Shown in pieces: positions 35,807 to 43,897 of a stretch of 64,000 nucleotides of DNA. The stretch covers positions 202,364 through 266,363 of the forward strand of contig CAKUIF010000002.1 of assembly GCA_934660915.1 (NCBI GenBank), read 5' to 3'. Position 1 is the first letter of the stretch. Every line of letters begins with the position of its first letter. Made by a program: the position numbers and the translations under genes. This stretch comes from an uncultured Olsenella sp. (GTDB lineage Bacteria > Actinomycetota > Coriobacteriia > Coriobacteriales > Atopobiaceae). Under the pieces are notes generated by a model. The model did not search any database, was not told the DNA's origin, and saw nothing but the letters and a program-made list of their open reading frames with translations.

Positions 35807-37568
35807 CAGAATCCTCGCCTTCCTGGCCCAGGAAGAGCGGGCCTCTGAGGACGGTCAAAATGCACATAAACAAAAGACAGGTTACCGCAACAGCGCATGA
35901 GGCCAACTCGGCGCCGCCCCATATACCGCCATTCTCCACCCGTGCGCGCAGCCACGCCGCCGCAACGAGCACACCGGCGCCGAGCACCTGGCCGACGATT
36001 CCGGAGGCGACGGTCCCCCTCATGGCGACGATGGACGAAAGCCACGACGCGCAGGCCGCACCACCTGCGCAAAGCCAGGTGGCGGGGCTCGCGAGCGCTG
36101 CGAGCACCGCCGGCGCCGCCTGCTCGGCGGCAAATCCCGCCCCCACGACGCAGCCCATTATGGTTCCCATCAGGTATGTGAAGCCGCCGGTGGCAAGCGC
36201 CGCCAGCGGATCGAGCGTGAAGCCCGCGAGCTGTGCCCCGGCAAAGGGCTGGCCGCTCGCCCACGGGGCAAGAAGCGCCACCGACGCCATGCCCTCGCCG
36301 CGCCCAACCAGGCCCCACCAGGCGGCAAGCGCCACGCCCACCGCCGACGCCAGGATGAACGAGGAGCTCGCAGGCGATGTGGTCGCGATGGCGAGGACCG
36401 AGAACGCCCCGCAGGTCAGCGTGGCCGAAGGAGGCCAGATTGCCGCGAGCGCGCACGACGCGGCGGCGCCCGCGAGCCGCGTCGCCGCGGGAATGCCGGA
36501 GAAGCCGGGCAGCGCCGCCGCGGCGAAGGCCGCCACGGCGAGCGCGGGCAGGGCCCGTTCGACGACGGCCCACGCCTGCGGCATGCGCAGGTGGAAGGGG
36601 AGGTGGGCGCGCCCCCACTCGCCCTCGCCCGTCTGGTCGTCCTTCTCGGACTGCTCGATGAGCTCGGCCAGGGAGGCCTGCCCCTCGGCCGGGTCGCCGA
36701 GCTTGGGCACGAGCTCGCAGGCGAGCTCGTCTACGGAGCTCGTGCGCTCAGAAGCCGTCGGGGCGAGCGCCCGGATGAGCGCGTCCTCGATGTCGAGGTC
36801 AAGGTCCGAAGCGTCCTTCCCGATACGCGGCCCGCGCCGGATCTTCTCCAAAGAAGCTCCCGCGCTCGACGCGATGAAGGGATTCTTTCCCGTAAGGGCC
36901 TGCCAGAGCACGGAAGCGAGGCTAAAGACGTCAGCCCGCTCGTCCACGAGCATGCCCTCGATCTGCTCGGGCGGCATATAGCCCACGGTGCCGCCGCGCG
37001 CCCCGCCGTAGCCGGCCGCCGCGCCGAGCTCGGCCATGCCGAGGTCGGCGACCTTCACCGTGCCCATGCGGTCGATCATGATGTTCGTCGGCTTGATGTC
37101 CATGTGCAGGACGCGGTTCTCGTGCGCATAGGCGAGCGCGCGGGCGCACGACGAAAGGATGTGGGCGCACTCCTCGTGGGTGAGCCGGCCGCCCTCCACA
37201 CGGGCAAGGAGCTCGGCGAGGTTCAGGCCGTCGACGTACTCCATGATCAGGTAGGCGTAGCCGGCGTCCAGCTCGAAGTCGATCACGCTCACGATGTTGG
37301 GGTGGGCAAGCAGGCAGGCGGTGCGCGCCTCGGCGAGGACCTCGTCGACGGTCGAGGCGCCGACGCCGTCGGCGCTGTTGCTCACAAGCGGCATGCGCTT
37401 GATGGCAACGCGGCGCTGCAGGCGCGTGTCCCAGCAGGTGCACACGGTGCCAAACCCGCCGGTGCCGCGCCGCGCCAGGACGCGGTAGCGGCCCAGGAGC
37501 AGGTTTTCGGGCTGCTGGGGCTGGTTCATGCTTCTGGTTACCAGCGGCGTTGAAGTTGGTGTGCCCAC
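35793..37568 (-). CDS. Ser/Thr kinase with polytopic membrane C-terminal region
   Basis: A 591-residue protein. The kinase domain (about 20-285) has GTGGFGTV and VAIKRM, but the catalytic loop reads HMDIKPTN (Asp157) instead of HRD and the magnesium motif is DLG instead of DFG. The C-terminal 250 residues are very hydrophobic, with six or more membrane segments and no PASTA repeats. It starts with GTG at 37568: AAGGAG lies six bases before it, while the internal ATG at 37530 has no site. It leads the operon in the place where PknA-type kinases are usually found later. Activity is likely retained, as K and D are present. Confidence 0.88.
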   Translation of the reverse strand: MGTPTSTPLVTRSMNQPQQPENLLLGRYRVLARRGTGGFGTVCTCWDTRLQRRVAIKRMPLVSNSADGVGASTVDEVLAEARTACLLAHPNIVSVIDFELDAGYAYLIMEYVDGLNLAELLARVEGGRLTHEECAHILSSCARALAYAHENRVLHMDIKPTNIMIDRMGTVKVADLGMAELGAAAGYGGARGGTVGYMPPEQIEGMLVDERADVFSLASVLWQALTGKNPFIASSAGASLEKIRRGPRIGKDASDLDLDIEDALIRALAPTASERTSSVDELACELVPKLGDPAEGQASLAELIEQSEKDDQTGEGEWGRAHLPFHLRMPQAWAVVERALPALAVAAFAAAALPGFSGIPAATRLAGAAASCALAAIWPPSATLTCGAFSVLAIATTSPASSSFILASAVGVALAAWWGLVGRGEGMASVALLAPWASGQPFAGAQLAGFTLDPLAALATGGFTYLMGTIMGCVVGAGFAAEQAAPAVLAALASPATWLCAGGAACASWLSSIVAMRGTVASGIVGQVLGAGVLVAAAWLRARVENGGIWGGAELASCAVAVTCLLFMCILTVLRGPLFLGQEGEDSDELP

Positions 37569-37682
37569 GGCGGCTCCTTGCGTGTTTGAGGTGTGTTCGA
37601 CGTCAGCCGTGATATTCGACTATTCTAGCCAAAAAATCCCTTTACATAGTTCACGGGGTTTTGGTATCATCCATTCTTGCAC

Positions 37683-37769
37683 GCGGGCGTGGCGGAATTG
37701 GCAGACGCGTACGGTTCAGGTCCGTATGAGAGCAATCTCATGAAGGTTCAAGTCCTTTCGCCCGCACCA
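37683..37769 (+). tRNA. tRNA-Leu(CAG)
   Basis: The acceptor GCGGGCG/CGCCCGC, the anticodon loop TTCAGGT (anticodon CAG) in stem TACGG/CCGTA, a long variable arm (TGAGAGCAATCTCA), T arm GGTTCAAGTCC and encoded CCA. Confidence 0.95.
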
Positions 37770-37779
37770 TGAATTGATG

Positions 37780-37811
37780 AAGGCCCCCGGCTCAGGTCGG
37801 GGGCCTTTTTT
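37780..37811 (+). terminator. Terminator after tRNA-Leu
   Basis: The stem AAGGCCCCCG / CGGGGGCCTT is followed by TTTT. Confidence 0.9.
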
Positions 37812-37841
37812 CGTGCCGCGACATCGCCGACCGCCCTTCTT

Positions 37842-37989
37842 GCTAAGAAAGCCTCACGTCTGGGCGCCGTTGGCCCTTCTTGCCAAGAAAACGCGACCTC
37901 TGGGTATTCGATACGCCCAGAGGTCGCGTTTTCTTAGCCGATGTGCCCCTCGCCCGGCGCCGAATCGCCAGACGTGCGGCTTTCTTAGC
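37842..37989. repeat. GCTAAGAAA-N-CCTCTGGGC repeat cluster, nested palindromes
   Basis: Four 24-base units: forward at 37842-37865 and 37882-37905, reverse at 37915-37938 and 37966-37989. The inner two form one palindrome sharing the middle ACGCGAC. The outer two form another sharing GCC-CACGTCTGG. The forward units are preceded by CTTCTTGC. Otherwise the gap contains nothing. Confidence 0.88.
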
Positions 37990-38003
37990 AAGAAGGACTG
38001 CCG

Positions 38004-38198
38004 CTACTCGTCGTCGTCATCGTCGTCGAAGAGGCTCCAGTCGTCGTCGCTCTTCTCGTGGTTGAAGTAGACGCTCTTTGTCTTGCGCTCCATCAGCATG
38101 GCGATGATCAGGCACAAAAAGATGCCGCCGATCACGAGCGCGATGACGCCGGTGCGCGTGCCGAAGAGCCAAGTAAAGAAATCGCCGATCGCCTGCAT
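38004..38198 (-). CDS. Small membrane protein with acidic tail
   Basis: A 64-residue protein with one membrane helix (about residues 15-37, GVIALVIGGIFLCLIIAML). A short basic stretch (MERKTK) follows, then a tail ending in seven acidic residues. I do not recognise a family. AGGAGGT lies five bases before the ATG at 38198, which is strong evidence that it is translated. The frame extends to 38294, but that part has no ribosome site. It is divergent from serS. Confidence 0.7.
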   Translation of the reverse strand: MQAIGDFFTWLFGTRTGVIALVIGGIFLCLIIAMLMERKTKSVYFNHEKSDDDWSLFDDDDDDE

Positions 38199-38311
38199 GG
38201 TTACCTCCTGTGAGCAATCACGTGTTTTTGCACGCATAAGTATATACTGGGAGCATTGCCGCGCTGACGTGCGCGGCAGGGACTTACGCAACACAAGAGC
38301 AAGGAGAGCAT

Positions 38312-39598
38312 ATGCTCGACATCAAGTTCGTCCGCGAGAACCCCGACGCCGTGGACAAGTCCTGCGAGTCTAGGCAGAATGCCCACTGGGACCGCCAGAA
38401 GTTCTTTGAGCTGGACGAGGAGCGTCGCTCTGTCATCGCCGAGGTCGAGAAGCTCCAGGCCGACCGCAACGCCGTCTCCAAGCAGATCGGTCTTCTTATG
38501 AAGGACGGCAAGAAGGACGAGGCCGAGGCCGCCAAGGCCCAGGTTGCCGCAAACAAGGAGCGCATCGCCGAGCTGGGCGAGAAGCGCGCCGCCGTTGAGC
38601 AGGAGCTCTTCGACCTCGTCGCCGCCATCCCCAACATCCCCCACGAGTCCGTGCCCTACGGCAAGGACGACTCCGACAACCCCGAGGTGCGTCGCTGGGG
38701 CACCCCGCGCGAGTTCGACTTCGAGCCCAAGGCCCACTGGGACCTCGGCCCCGAGCTCGGCATGATCGACTTCGACCGCGGCGTCAAGCTCGCCGGCACC
38801 CGCTTCTACCTGCTCGGCGGCATGGGCGCCCGCATGGAGCGCGCGCTCATCAACTTCTTCATCGACATGCACAACAAGGTCGGCTTCAAGGAGTGGTGGC
38901 CGCCCGTCATCACCAACCACGACAGCCTCTTTGGCACCGGCCAGCTGCCCAAGTTTGATGAGGACCTCTACCACGTGAACCCCGACCTCTACCTGATCCC
39001 CACGGCTGAGGTCCAGCTCACCAACATCCACCGCGACGAGGTCCTCGACGGCGACAAGCTCCCGCTCATGTACACCGCCTTCACCCCGTGCTTCCGCGAG
39101 GAGGCGGGTTCCGCCGGCCGCGACACCCGCGGCATCATCCGCGTGCACGAGTTCGACAAGGTCGAGATGGTCAAGTTCGCCAAGCCCGAGGACTCCATGG
39201 ACCAGCTCGAGTCCATGGTCGCCGAGGCGGAGGCCTGCCTGCAGGCGCTCGGCCTGCCCTACCACGTGGTCACGCTGTGCACCGGTGATATCGGCTTCTC
39301 GGCCACCAAGTGCTACGACCTCGAGGTCTGGCTGCCCAGCTACAACAACTACAAGGAGATCTCCTCCTGCTCCAACTGCTGGGACTTCCAGGCTCGTCGC
39401 GCCAACATCAAGTACCGCGACCCGGCCAACTTCAAGGGCACCCGCTACGTGCACACCCTGAACGGCTCCGGCCTGGCCGTTGGCCGTACCATGGCCGCCA
39501 TCATGGAGAACTATCAGAACGCCGACGGAACCATCACCGTGCCCGAGGCCCTGCGTCCCTACATGGGCGGCATTGAGGTCATCAAGCCCGAGGCCTAA
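38312..39598 (+). CDS. serS: Seryl-tRNA synthetase
   Basis: A 428-residue class II synthetase charging tRNA-Ser. The N-terminal coiled-coil arm (about 30-100) binds the long variable loop. The catalytic core has motif 2 (FREEAGSAGRDTRGIIRVHEF) and motif 3 (GSGLAVGRTMAAIMEN). The length is normal. The start follows AAGGAGAG. A TATACT box at 38243 is a likely -10. The 5' leader is too short for a T-box. Confidence 0.97.
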   Translation: MLDIKFVRENPDAVDKSCESRQNAHWDRQKFFELDEERRSVIAEVEKLQADRNAVSKQIGLLMKDGKKDEAEAAKAQVAANKERIAELGEKRAAVEQELFDLVAAIPNIPHESVPYGKDDSDNPEVRRWGTPREFDFEPKAHWDLGPELGMIDFDRGVKLAGTRFYLLGGMGARMERALINFFIDMHNKVGFKEWWPPVITNHDSLFGTGQLPKFDEDLYHVNPDLYLIPTAEVQLTNIHRDEVLDGDKLPLMYTAFTPCFREEAGSAGRDTRGIIRVHEFDKVEMVKFAKPEDSMDQLESMVAEAEACLQALGLPYHVVTLCTGDIGFSATKCYDLEVWLPSYNNYKEISSCSNCWDFQARRANIKYRDPANFKGTRYVHTLNGSGLAVGRTMAAIMENYQNADGTITVPEALRPYMGGIEVIKPEA

Positions 39599-39637
39599 CG
39601 TTCTTCGGAGCTCGAGTACAATCTAGCGCAACCGGTC

Positions 39638-39667
39638 AGCCGCCCGCTCGCCGCGGGCGGCTTTCTT
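39638..39667 (+). terminator. Terminator after serS
   Basis: The stem AGCCGCCCGC / GCGGGCGGCT with a five-base loop is followed by TTCTT. Confidence 0.75.
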
Positions 39668-39722
39668 GTCCCAACCCTGCCCCATACTTGTGTGGTAACC
39701 ATTCGGCGTGACGGAGGTAAGG

Positions 39723-40091
39723 ATGAGCAACTTGGTAGAGGCGGCAAGGTTCGAGGCCGCAGGCGATCTTCGCGTGATGAGCGTGGGCGGCGAGGCGGCA
39801 GGGGAGCAGGCCTGCGCCCTCGTGCTCCAGGAGGACATCAGCGGCCCCTCCGTGCTTGTGGGGCACGGTGCCGAGGCCGCGCGCCTAAAGATGAGCGTGG
39901 CGCCCTCTGGGCGCGTGAAGCTGATCCGTGCGGTCGCGGAGCTCTTTGGTGCGCGGTCGCTCACGGAGCTTGCCGCGCGCGAGGACATCGATATCCTCGA
40001 TGTTATGGACCTTTGCGATCGGGAGCAGATTCCCTATGAGTTCTCGTGCATCGACTCGAACGAGGATGCGGCCTTGCGTCCCGCCCGTTAA
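39723..40091 (+). CDS. Hypothetical protein, 122 residues
   Basis: I do not recognise this protein. It is soluble-looking, with no signal or membrane segment. It is Ala/Glu-rich in the first half and has a helical second half (RAVAELFGARSLTELAAREDIDILDVMDLCD). GGAGGT lies five bases before the ATG at 39723, which supports translation; an in-frame GTG at 39708 is less likely. It stands alone between serS and the tRNA genes. A small regulatory or nucleotide-binding role is possible but nothing shows it. Confidence 0.65.
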   Translation: MSNLVEAARFEAAGDLRVMSVGGEAAGEQACALVLQEDISGPSVLVGHGAEAARLKMSVAPSGRVKLIRAVAELFGARSLTELAAREDIDILDVMDLCDREQIPYEFSCIDSNEDAALRPAR

Positions 40092-40160
40092 GCCTCTCGC
40101 ATTTGAGTCAGCCAAAACGGCGGCTGGATGCCTGCGCGCTTGACGCAATTGAAGCGGCAC

Positions 40161-40188
40161 AAAAAAGGGCTCCCCGAAGGGAGCCCTT
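40161..40188 (-). terminator. Terminator for tRNA-Arg(ACG), perhaps bidirectional
   Basis: The stem GGGCTCCC / GGGAGCCC (40167-40174 with 40179-40186) is followed on the minus strand by six T residues. On the plus strand it ends in TTAAATTT and could also serve the gene at 39723. Confidence 0.8.
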
Positions 40189-40197
40189 AAATTTGCG

Positions 40198-40274
40198 TGG
40201 TGCGGCGTATAGGATTCGAACCTATGACGCCCTGATTCGTAGTCAGGTCCTCTATCCAGCTGAGGTAACGCCGC
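40198..40274 (-). tRNA. tRNA-Arg(ACG)
   Basis: On the minus strand the acceptor GCGGCGT pairs with ACGCCGC. The anticodon stem CCTGA/TCAGG holds the loop CTACGAA with anticodon ACG. The T arm is GGTTCGAATCC and CCA is encoded. The A34 would be edited to inosine to read CGU, CGC and CGA. Confidence 0.95.
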
Positions 40275-40286
40275 GTGCGAGAAAAC

Positions 40287-40315
40287 ATATTGCCAGTCAT
40301 GCCTCAATTCGTCAA
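40287..40315 (-). promoter_or_regulatory. Promoter of tRNA-Arg(ACG)
   Basis: On the minus strand TTGACG (40315-40310), a 17-base spacer and CAATAT (40292-40287), with the tRNA starting 13 bases later. Confidence 0.7.
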
Positions 40316-40422
40316 GCGAGAATCGGAAAAAATTTTGCCGGATCCAAATTATTTTTTCTCTACCCTGTTTTACCTGCGGTTTTCCGGGGTCTTGCGTTGG
40401 GTGCGATTTTACGAGAATAGGC

Positions 40423-40459
40423 AAAAACAAAAACCCGCCGGCGCATGAGCGCTGGCGGG
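40423..40459 (-). terminator. Terminator after tRNA-Ser
   Basis: On the minus strand CCCGCCAGCGC pairs with GCGCCGGCGGG around TCAT (one bulge) and is followed by TTTTTG. Confidence 0.85.
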
Positions 40460-40469
40460 CTGTGCAGTC

Positions 40470-40560
40470 TGGCGGAGAGCTGGGGATTCGAACCCCAGAT
40501 TCCCTTAGGGGGAATACTCGCTTAGCAGGCGAGCACCTTCGGCCTCTCGGTCAGCTCTCC
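40470..40560 (-). tRNA. tRNA-Ser(GCT)
   Basis: On the minus strand the acceptor GGAGAGC/GCTCTCC, the anticodon loop CTGCTAA (anticodon GCT) in stem CTCGC/GCGAG, a long variable arm (TATTCCCCCTAAGGGAAT), T arm GGTTCGAATCC and encoded CCA. Confidence 0.95.
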
Positions 40561-40577
40561 GTAATCGGTGCCCGAGA

Positions 40578-40607
40578 ATCATAGCGCATAGTGGGCGGTT
40601 TAGCCAA
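40578..40607 (-). promoter_or_regulatory. Promoter of tRNA-Ser(GCT)
   Basis: On the minus strand TTGGCT (40607-40602), an 18-base spacer and TATGAT (40583-40578). The -35 overlaps the end of gluQ. Confidence 0.6.
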
Positions 40608-41592
40608 CTAACCCCAAAAGAAATTCGTGGTTAATCACGATATCCCCTCGGTGAGCGGCAATTTTATCCCACGAGAAGCGCCCAAGGAGCTCCTCGGGCG
40701 ACGCCTCCTCGCCCCTTTGGGCAATTCCGGCGGCTGCGGCGAGCGCGCCTATAATGCGCCGGCTCGATACGCCCTGCTGCCGCAGCGCGCCTAGATCGAG
40801 GTCTTGGTCTCGCTTGGAGAGACGCCTGCCGTCCGGGGCGACGAGCAGGGGAACATGGCCGTAGGTCGGCGCCTTGAGGCCAAGTAGCCGCGCGAGGTAG
40901 GCCTGTCGCGCAGAGGATCCCAGAAGGTCGTGCCCGCGGACCACCTGACTCACGCCCATGAGCCCATCGTCGACCACGACGGCCAGTTGATAGGCGAACA
41001 CGCCGTCGCTGCGGCGCACGAGGAAGTCGCCGCATTCGTGGGCGAGCACTTCTTTCTGCGGGCCGTAAGCGAGGTCGCAGAACTCGACTGCGCCGGCGGG
41101 GTCGTCCGCATCGGGCACGCGCAGGCGCGTCGCCGGGGCCCGTCGGCAGGAGCGCTCGGCGATTTGCTCCGGGGTAAGGTTGCGGCAAGTTCCGGCGTAC
41201 AAATAGGTGCCGTCCGAGGCGTGGGGGGCCGTGGCGGCGTGGAGCTCGGCTCGCGTGCAGAAGCACGGGTAGGTGAGTCCGGCCTCGCCCAGCCGGCGGA
41301 CCGCCTCCTCATATATATCCGTGCGCTCGCTTTGCCAGTAGGGGCCTTCGTCCCAAGGGAGGCCGAGCCATTCGAGGTCGGCCATCAAGCGGTCCGCGAC
41401 CGACCTGTCCTGTGCCCGGGGATCGAGGTCCTCAATGCGCAAGACGATGCGCCCGCCGGCACTTCTTGCCGAGAGCCATGCCATGAGGCACGAGAACACG
41501 TTGCCCAGGTGCATCCTTCCGGAGGGCGTGGGCGCGAAGCGGCCGACCACGGGGGGTCCGCCGCCTGCACTCATGGGGTTCGACGCCGTCAT
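40600..41592 (-). CDS. gluQ: Glutamyl-Q tRNA(Asp) synthetase
   Basis: A 330-residue truncated GluRS paralogue that attaches glutamate to queuosine in tRNA-Asp. It has the HIGH-like motif PSGRMHLGN, the zinc-site segment YPCFCTRAEL and the KMSKS-like RLSKRD, and it lacks the anticodon-binding domain of GluRS. The start at 41592 overlaps the upstream acetyltransferase stop (ATGA), which fits coupled translation. A longer frame to 41664 lies inside that gene. The family normally needs Q-modified tRNA; no queuosine genes are in view. Confidence 0.9.
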   Translation of the reverse strand: MTASNPMSAGGGPPVVGRFAPTPSGRMHLGNVFSCLMAWLSARSAGGRIVLRIEDLDPRAQDRSVADRLMADLEWLGLPWDEGPYWQSERTDIYEEAVRRLGEAGLTYPCFCTRAELHAATAPHASDGTYLYAGTCRNLTPEQIAERSCRRAPATRLRVPDADDPAGAVEFCDLAYGPQKEVLAHECGDFLVRRSDGVFAYQLAVVVDDGLMGVSQVVRGHDLLGSSARQAYLARLLGLKAPTYGHVPLLVAPDGRRLSKRDQDLDLGALRQQGVSSRRIIGALAAAAGIAQRGEEASPEELLGRFSWDKIAAHRGDIVINHEFLLGLVG

Positions 41593-42239
41593 CGTACGGG
41601 TCCCTGCGCGTAGACGTAGAGGTTGAACGCATTGCCGTCGCTCGCGTCGGCGGTCTGCGGGCACGCAGGGTCCTCGACCTCGCTCGGTCGCGAGACCATG
41701 CGTTGCATGCCCTTATGGTCGTAGAACCCGATGTCGCATGCGTCGTCGGTCAAAAGGTAGAGGCCGCCGTTTTTCGACGCGGCCTCGCTTGCGGCGGCAA
41801 AGAGCCGCCCGCCCACGCCGAGGCCCTGCGCCCGGGGGGAGACGATCAAAAGCTTAAGCTCTGCCTTGCTGCCGAGCCTTCCGCTCGCGCCGTATTCCTC
41901 CGAGAGGCGCGCCTCCTCCTCGAGCATGTCGACGTCTCGCCGCACCTCGGCCTCGAGGTCGGGGTCTGAGCTGACCTCTGAGGCGAGCACCGCGCGCCGC
42001 TTCTCCCAAGCTGTCGAACGGTTGTCGTTCAGGCGCAGCAGCGCCGCCCCGAGGACCTCGCCGTCCACGCGCGCGGCCACGAGCGACCAGTCCGTCTGTG
42101 CGAGGTAACCGCACAGGTCGATGGCCGACGAGTACACGCCCGCCTCGTCGGCCATGTCGCAGCTCCATTGCGCGCGCATGAGCTCGGCCACCGGCTCGAA
42201 GTCGCCGGGTTCGAAGGGACGGTACGTAATCTTGTACAT
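41589..42239 (-). CDS. GNAT-family acetyltransferase
   Basis: A 216-residue single-domain N-acetyltransferase; the substrate is unknown. The acetyl-CoA loop is SPRAQGLGVGGRLF and the C-terminal strand has IGFYDHKGMQRM, typical of the family. AAGGAG lies seven bases before the ATG at 42239, so I prefer this start to 42266. Its stop overlaps the gluQ start, so the two form an operon. The DUF4143 ATPase upstream ends 28 bases before this start. Confidence 0.87.
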   Translation of the reverse strand: MYKITYRPFEPGDFEPVAELMRAQWSCDMADEAGVYSSAIDLCGYLAQTDWSLVAARVDGEVLGAALLRLNDNRSTAWEKRRAVLASEVSSDPDLEAEVRRDVDMLEEEARLSEEYGASGRLGSKAELKLLIVSPRAQGLGVGGRLFAAASEAASKNGGLYLLTDDACDIGFYDHKGMQRMVSRPSEVEDPACPQTADASDGNAFNLYVYAQGPVR

Positions 42240-42266
42240 GCTTTGGCTCCTTATACTGGCGGGCAT

Positions 42267-43553
42267 CTATGCCGTCAAGCTCGTTACGGGAACTATATAG
42301 GTGCCCGTCGCCGCGTCGCGGTGCGAATGGGGCGTTGAGGCGAGGACCACGGCGGTGAACTCGGGGCCCTGCAGCTCCCCGCCGTTGGCGATCTTCTTTT
42401 TTAGGCGCTCGAGCCGCTTGATCGATGCGGCGACCTGGGCCTCGCCGACCTCGACGTTGAACGCCGCCCAGCGCCCGTCGTCGGAAAGAAGCACGTAGTC
42501 GACCGCAAGGCCGTCGGCATCGGCGTAGTAGCACAGCCTCGGCGCGTGGCCGGGGCTTATGGCGCCCACATACGCCTGCAGGTCATGGCCGACGAGCGCC
42601 TTGAGGCCGGCCGTGAGCAGCCGGGCGTCGGACGTAATGTCGCCGTGGCGCCAGCGACAGCTGACGGGTCCCAGGCTCGCGTCGCAGGGAATGTAGCGCG
42701 GCTTGATCTTTACGCGGGACTTGGCGCGCACGGGCGCGTCCCAGCCGTCGATGCGGTCCACGAGGAACAGATCCTCGAATGTGCGCAGGTAGCCGGTCAC
42801 GGTGTTGCGGGAGGGGACCTTCTCGCCGTCCTCTGCCATGAACCCAGCGAGCGCATCATACGTAAAGTCGTTGCCCACGTTGCTGCACACGGCGCGCAGC
42901 ACGCGCCTGGCGGTTGTCTCCTTGCGTCCCGCGGCCTCGACCTCGCCGGCAAGAAGGGACTCGAGGTGCATGCTCGCGAAGGCGTGCGCGGAGGCGCTGT
43001 CCATCCCAATGGTCTGGGGCCAGCCGCCGGCGTACAGAAGGGAGGCGATCGAGCCGAGCGAGGTCGCGCTCCGTTTGGGCTCGAACTCGCCGCGGAAGAG
43101 CCCGGACAAGGAGACCGACCTATCCGACGCGCCGATTTCGGCGAGCGTGAGCGTGTGCATCTTTATGCGTGCCCCGCGCGGCTGGTGCGTCCTCACGTAG
43201 CGCGTCGGCTCCTCGGTGCGTCGCGAGGAGGTGAAGAGAAACTCGCCGGAGGCGGATGTCTCGCGGTAGGCGAACTCCTGGAGGTCGGGGAGGTTCGCCC
43301 ATTCGTCGATGACGTGCGGGCGCACGCCCGTGAGGGCCAGGCGGGGGTCCGCCTGGATCAGGGGGAGCACGATATTCTTTTCGTCGCAGTGGGTGATGCT
43401 CTGCGCGCTCGCGAGGCACAGCGAAGTCTTGCCGCAGCCTCGAACGCCGGTGAACTCAAGAATTTTGTAGGAATTGAGTAGATTGGGCATCTTGAGGTCC
43501 AAGAGTCGCTCAGAATAATCCTCGATTTTGAGAGGTGTGTTCCCAGGCTTCAT
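42267..43553 (-). CDS. AAA ATPase with DUF4143 C-terminal domain
   Basis: A 428-residue protein of the widespread ATPase/DUF4143 family, whose role is not established. The N-terminal P-loop is GVRGCGKTSL. A Walker-B-like HVIDEW and a sensor stretch FLFTSSRR follow, and the DUF4143 part starts near residue 170 and ends with the EVGEAQVAASIKRLERLKKK region. The start at 43553 follows AGAAAGGG. Repeats of AATCGAGGATT surround the start. The upstream 150 bases are notably AT-rich, which may mark acquired DNA. Confidence 0.85.
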   Translation of the reverse strand: MKPGNTPLKIEDYSERLLDLKMPNLLNSYKILEFTGVRGCGKTSLCLASAQSITHCDEKNIVLPLIQADPRLALTGVRPHVIDEWANLPDLQEFAYRETSASGEFLFTSSRRTEEPTRYVRTHQPRGARIKMHTLTLAEIGASDRSVSLSGLFRGEFEPKRSATSLGSIASLLYAGGWPQTIGMDSASAHAFASMHLESLLAGEVEAAGRKETTARRVLRAVCSNVGNDFTYDALAGFMAEDGEKVPSRNTVTGYLRTFEDLFLVDRIDGWDAPVRAKSRVKIKPRYIPCDASLGPVSCRWRHGDITSDARLLTAGLKALVGHDLQAYVGAISPGHAPRLCYYADADGLAVDYVLLSDDGRWAAFNVEVGEAQVAASIKRLERLKKKIANGGELQGPEFTAVVLASTPHSHRDAATGTYIVPVTSLTA

Positions 43554-43664
43554 TTCTCGCCCTTTCTGCAATCCTCGATTTTGCACAAAACCATATTATT
43601 GCGAATAATCGAGAAAAGCAATAAAGAGGAATCGCGAATTATAAATGAGCTAAATCGAGGATTT
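43518..43664. repeat. Three copies of an AAATCGAGGATT motif around the DUF4143 gene start
   Basis: On the minus strand AAAATCGAGGATT occurs near 43518-43530 (early in the coding region) and near 43570-43582 (in the leader). On the plus strand AAATCGAGGATT occurs near 43652-43664. A related GAATAATCGAG is near 43598. The spacing and position suggest operator sites, but duplication is also possible. The rest of 43554-43897 is AT-rich and shows no gene. Confidence 0.55.
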
Positions 43665-43897
43665 CTTCCATTTTTGGCAAGAAGAAAACTCTTCAACATA
43701 CGCCTCTGAAGGCTGATTTTTGCCATAAAACCGCAAAATTGGAAAAATATGCCGCTCACGCCGGTGAATTGACGCCCAAACGGCCTCATCGAACAATGCC
43801 CTCAACTTGCGGTGCACAGCAAGTGGATCAGACGGGCCGGGCGCCCGCGGCAGACAAAGCCGCCGACGCCGGCAGACAAGCCCCAAGGGAGGGACAC

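Noticed and set aside
38199..38311. T-box leader for serS
   Set aside because: The leader is about 60 bases and lacks the TGGNACCGCG-like antiterminator sequence.
43739..43897. N-terminal extension of the PTS EIIA protein
   Set aside because: The in-frame ATG at 43739 would add 53 residues unlike the family; the ATG at 43898 has a good ribosome site and gives the normal start MVGIIVMTHG.
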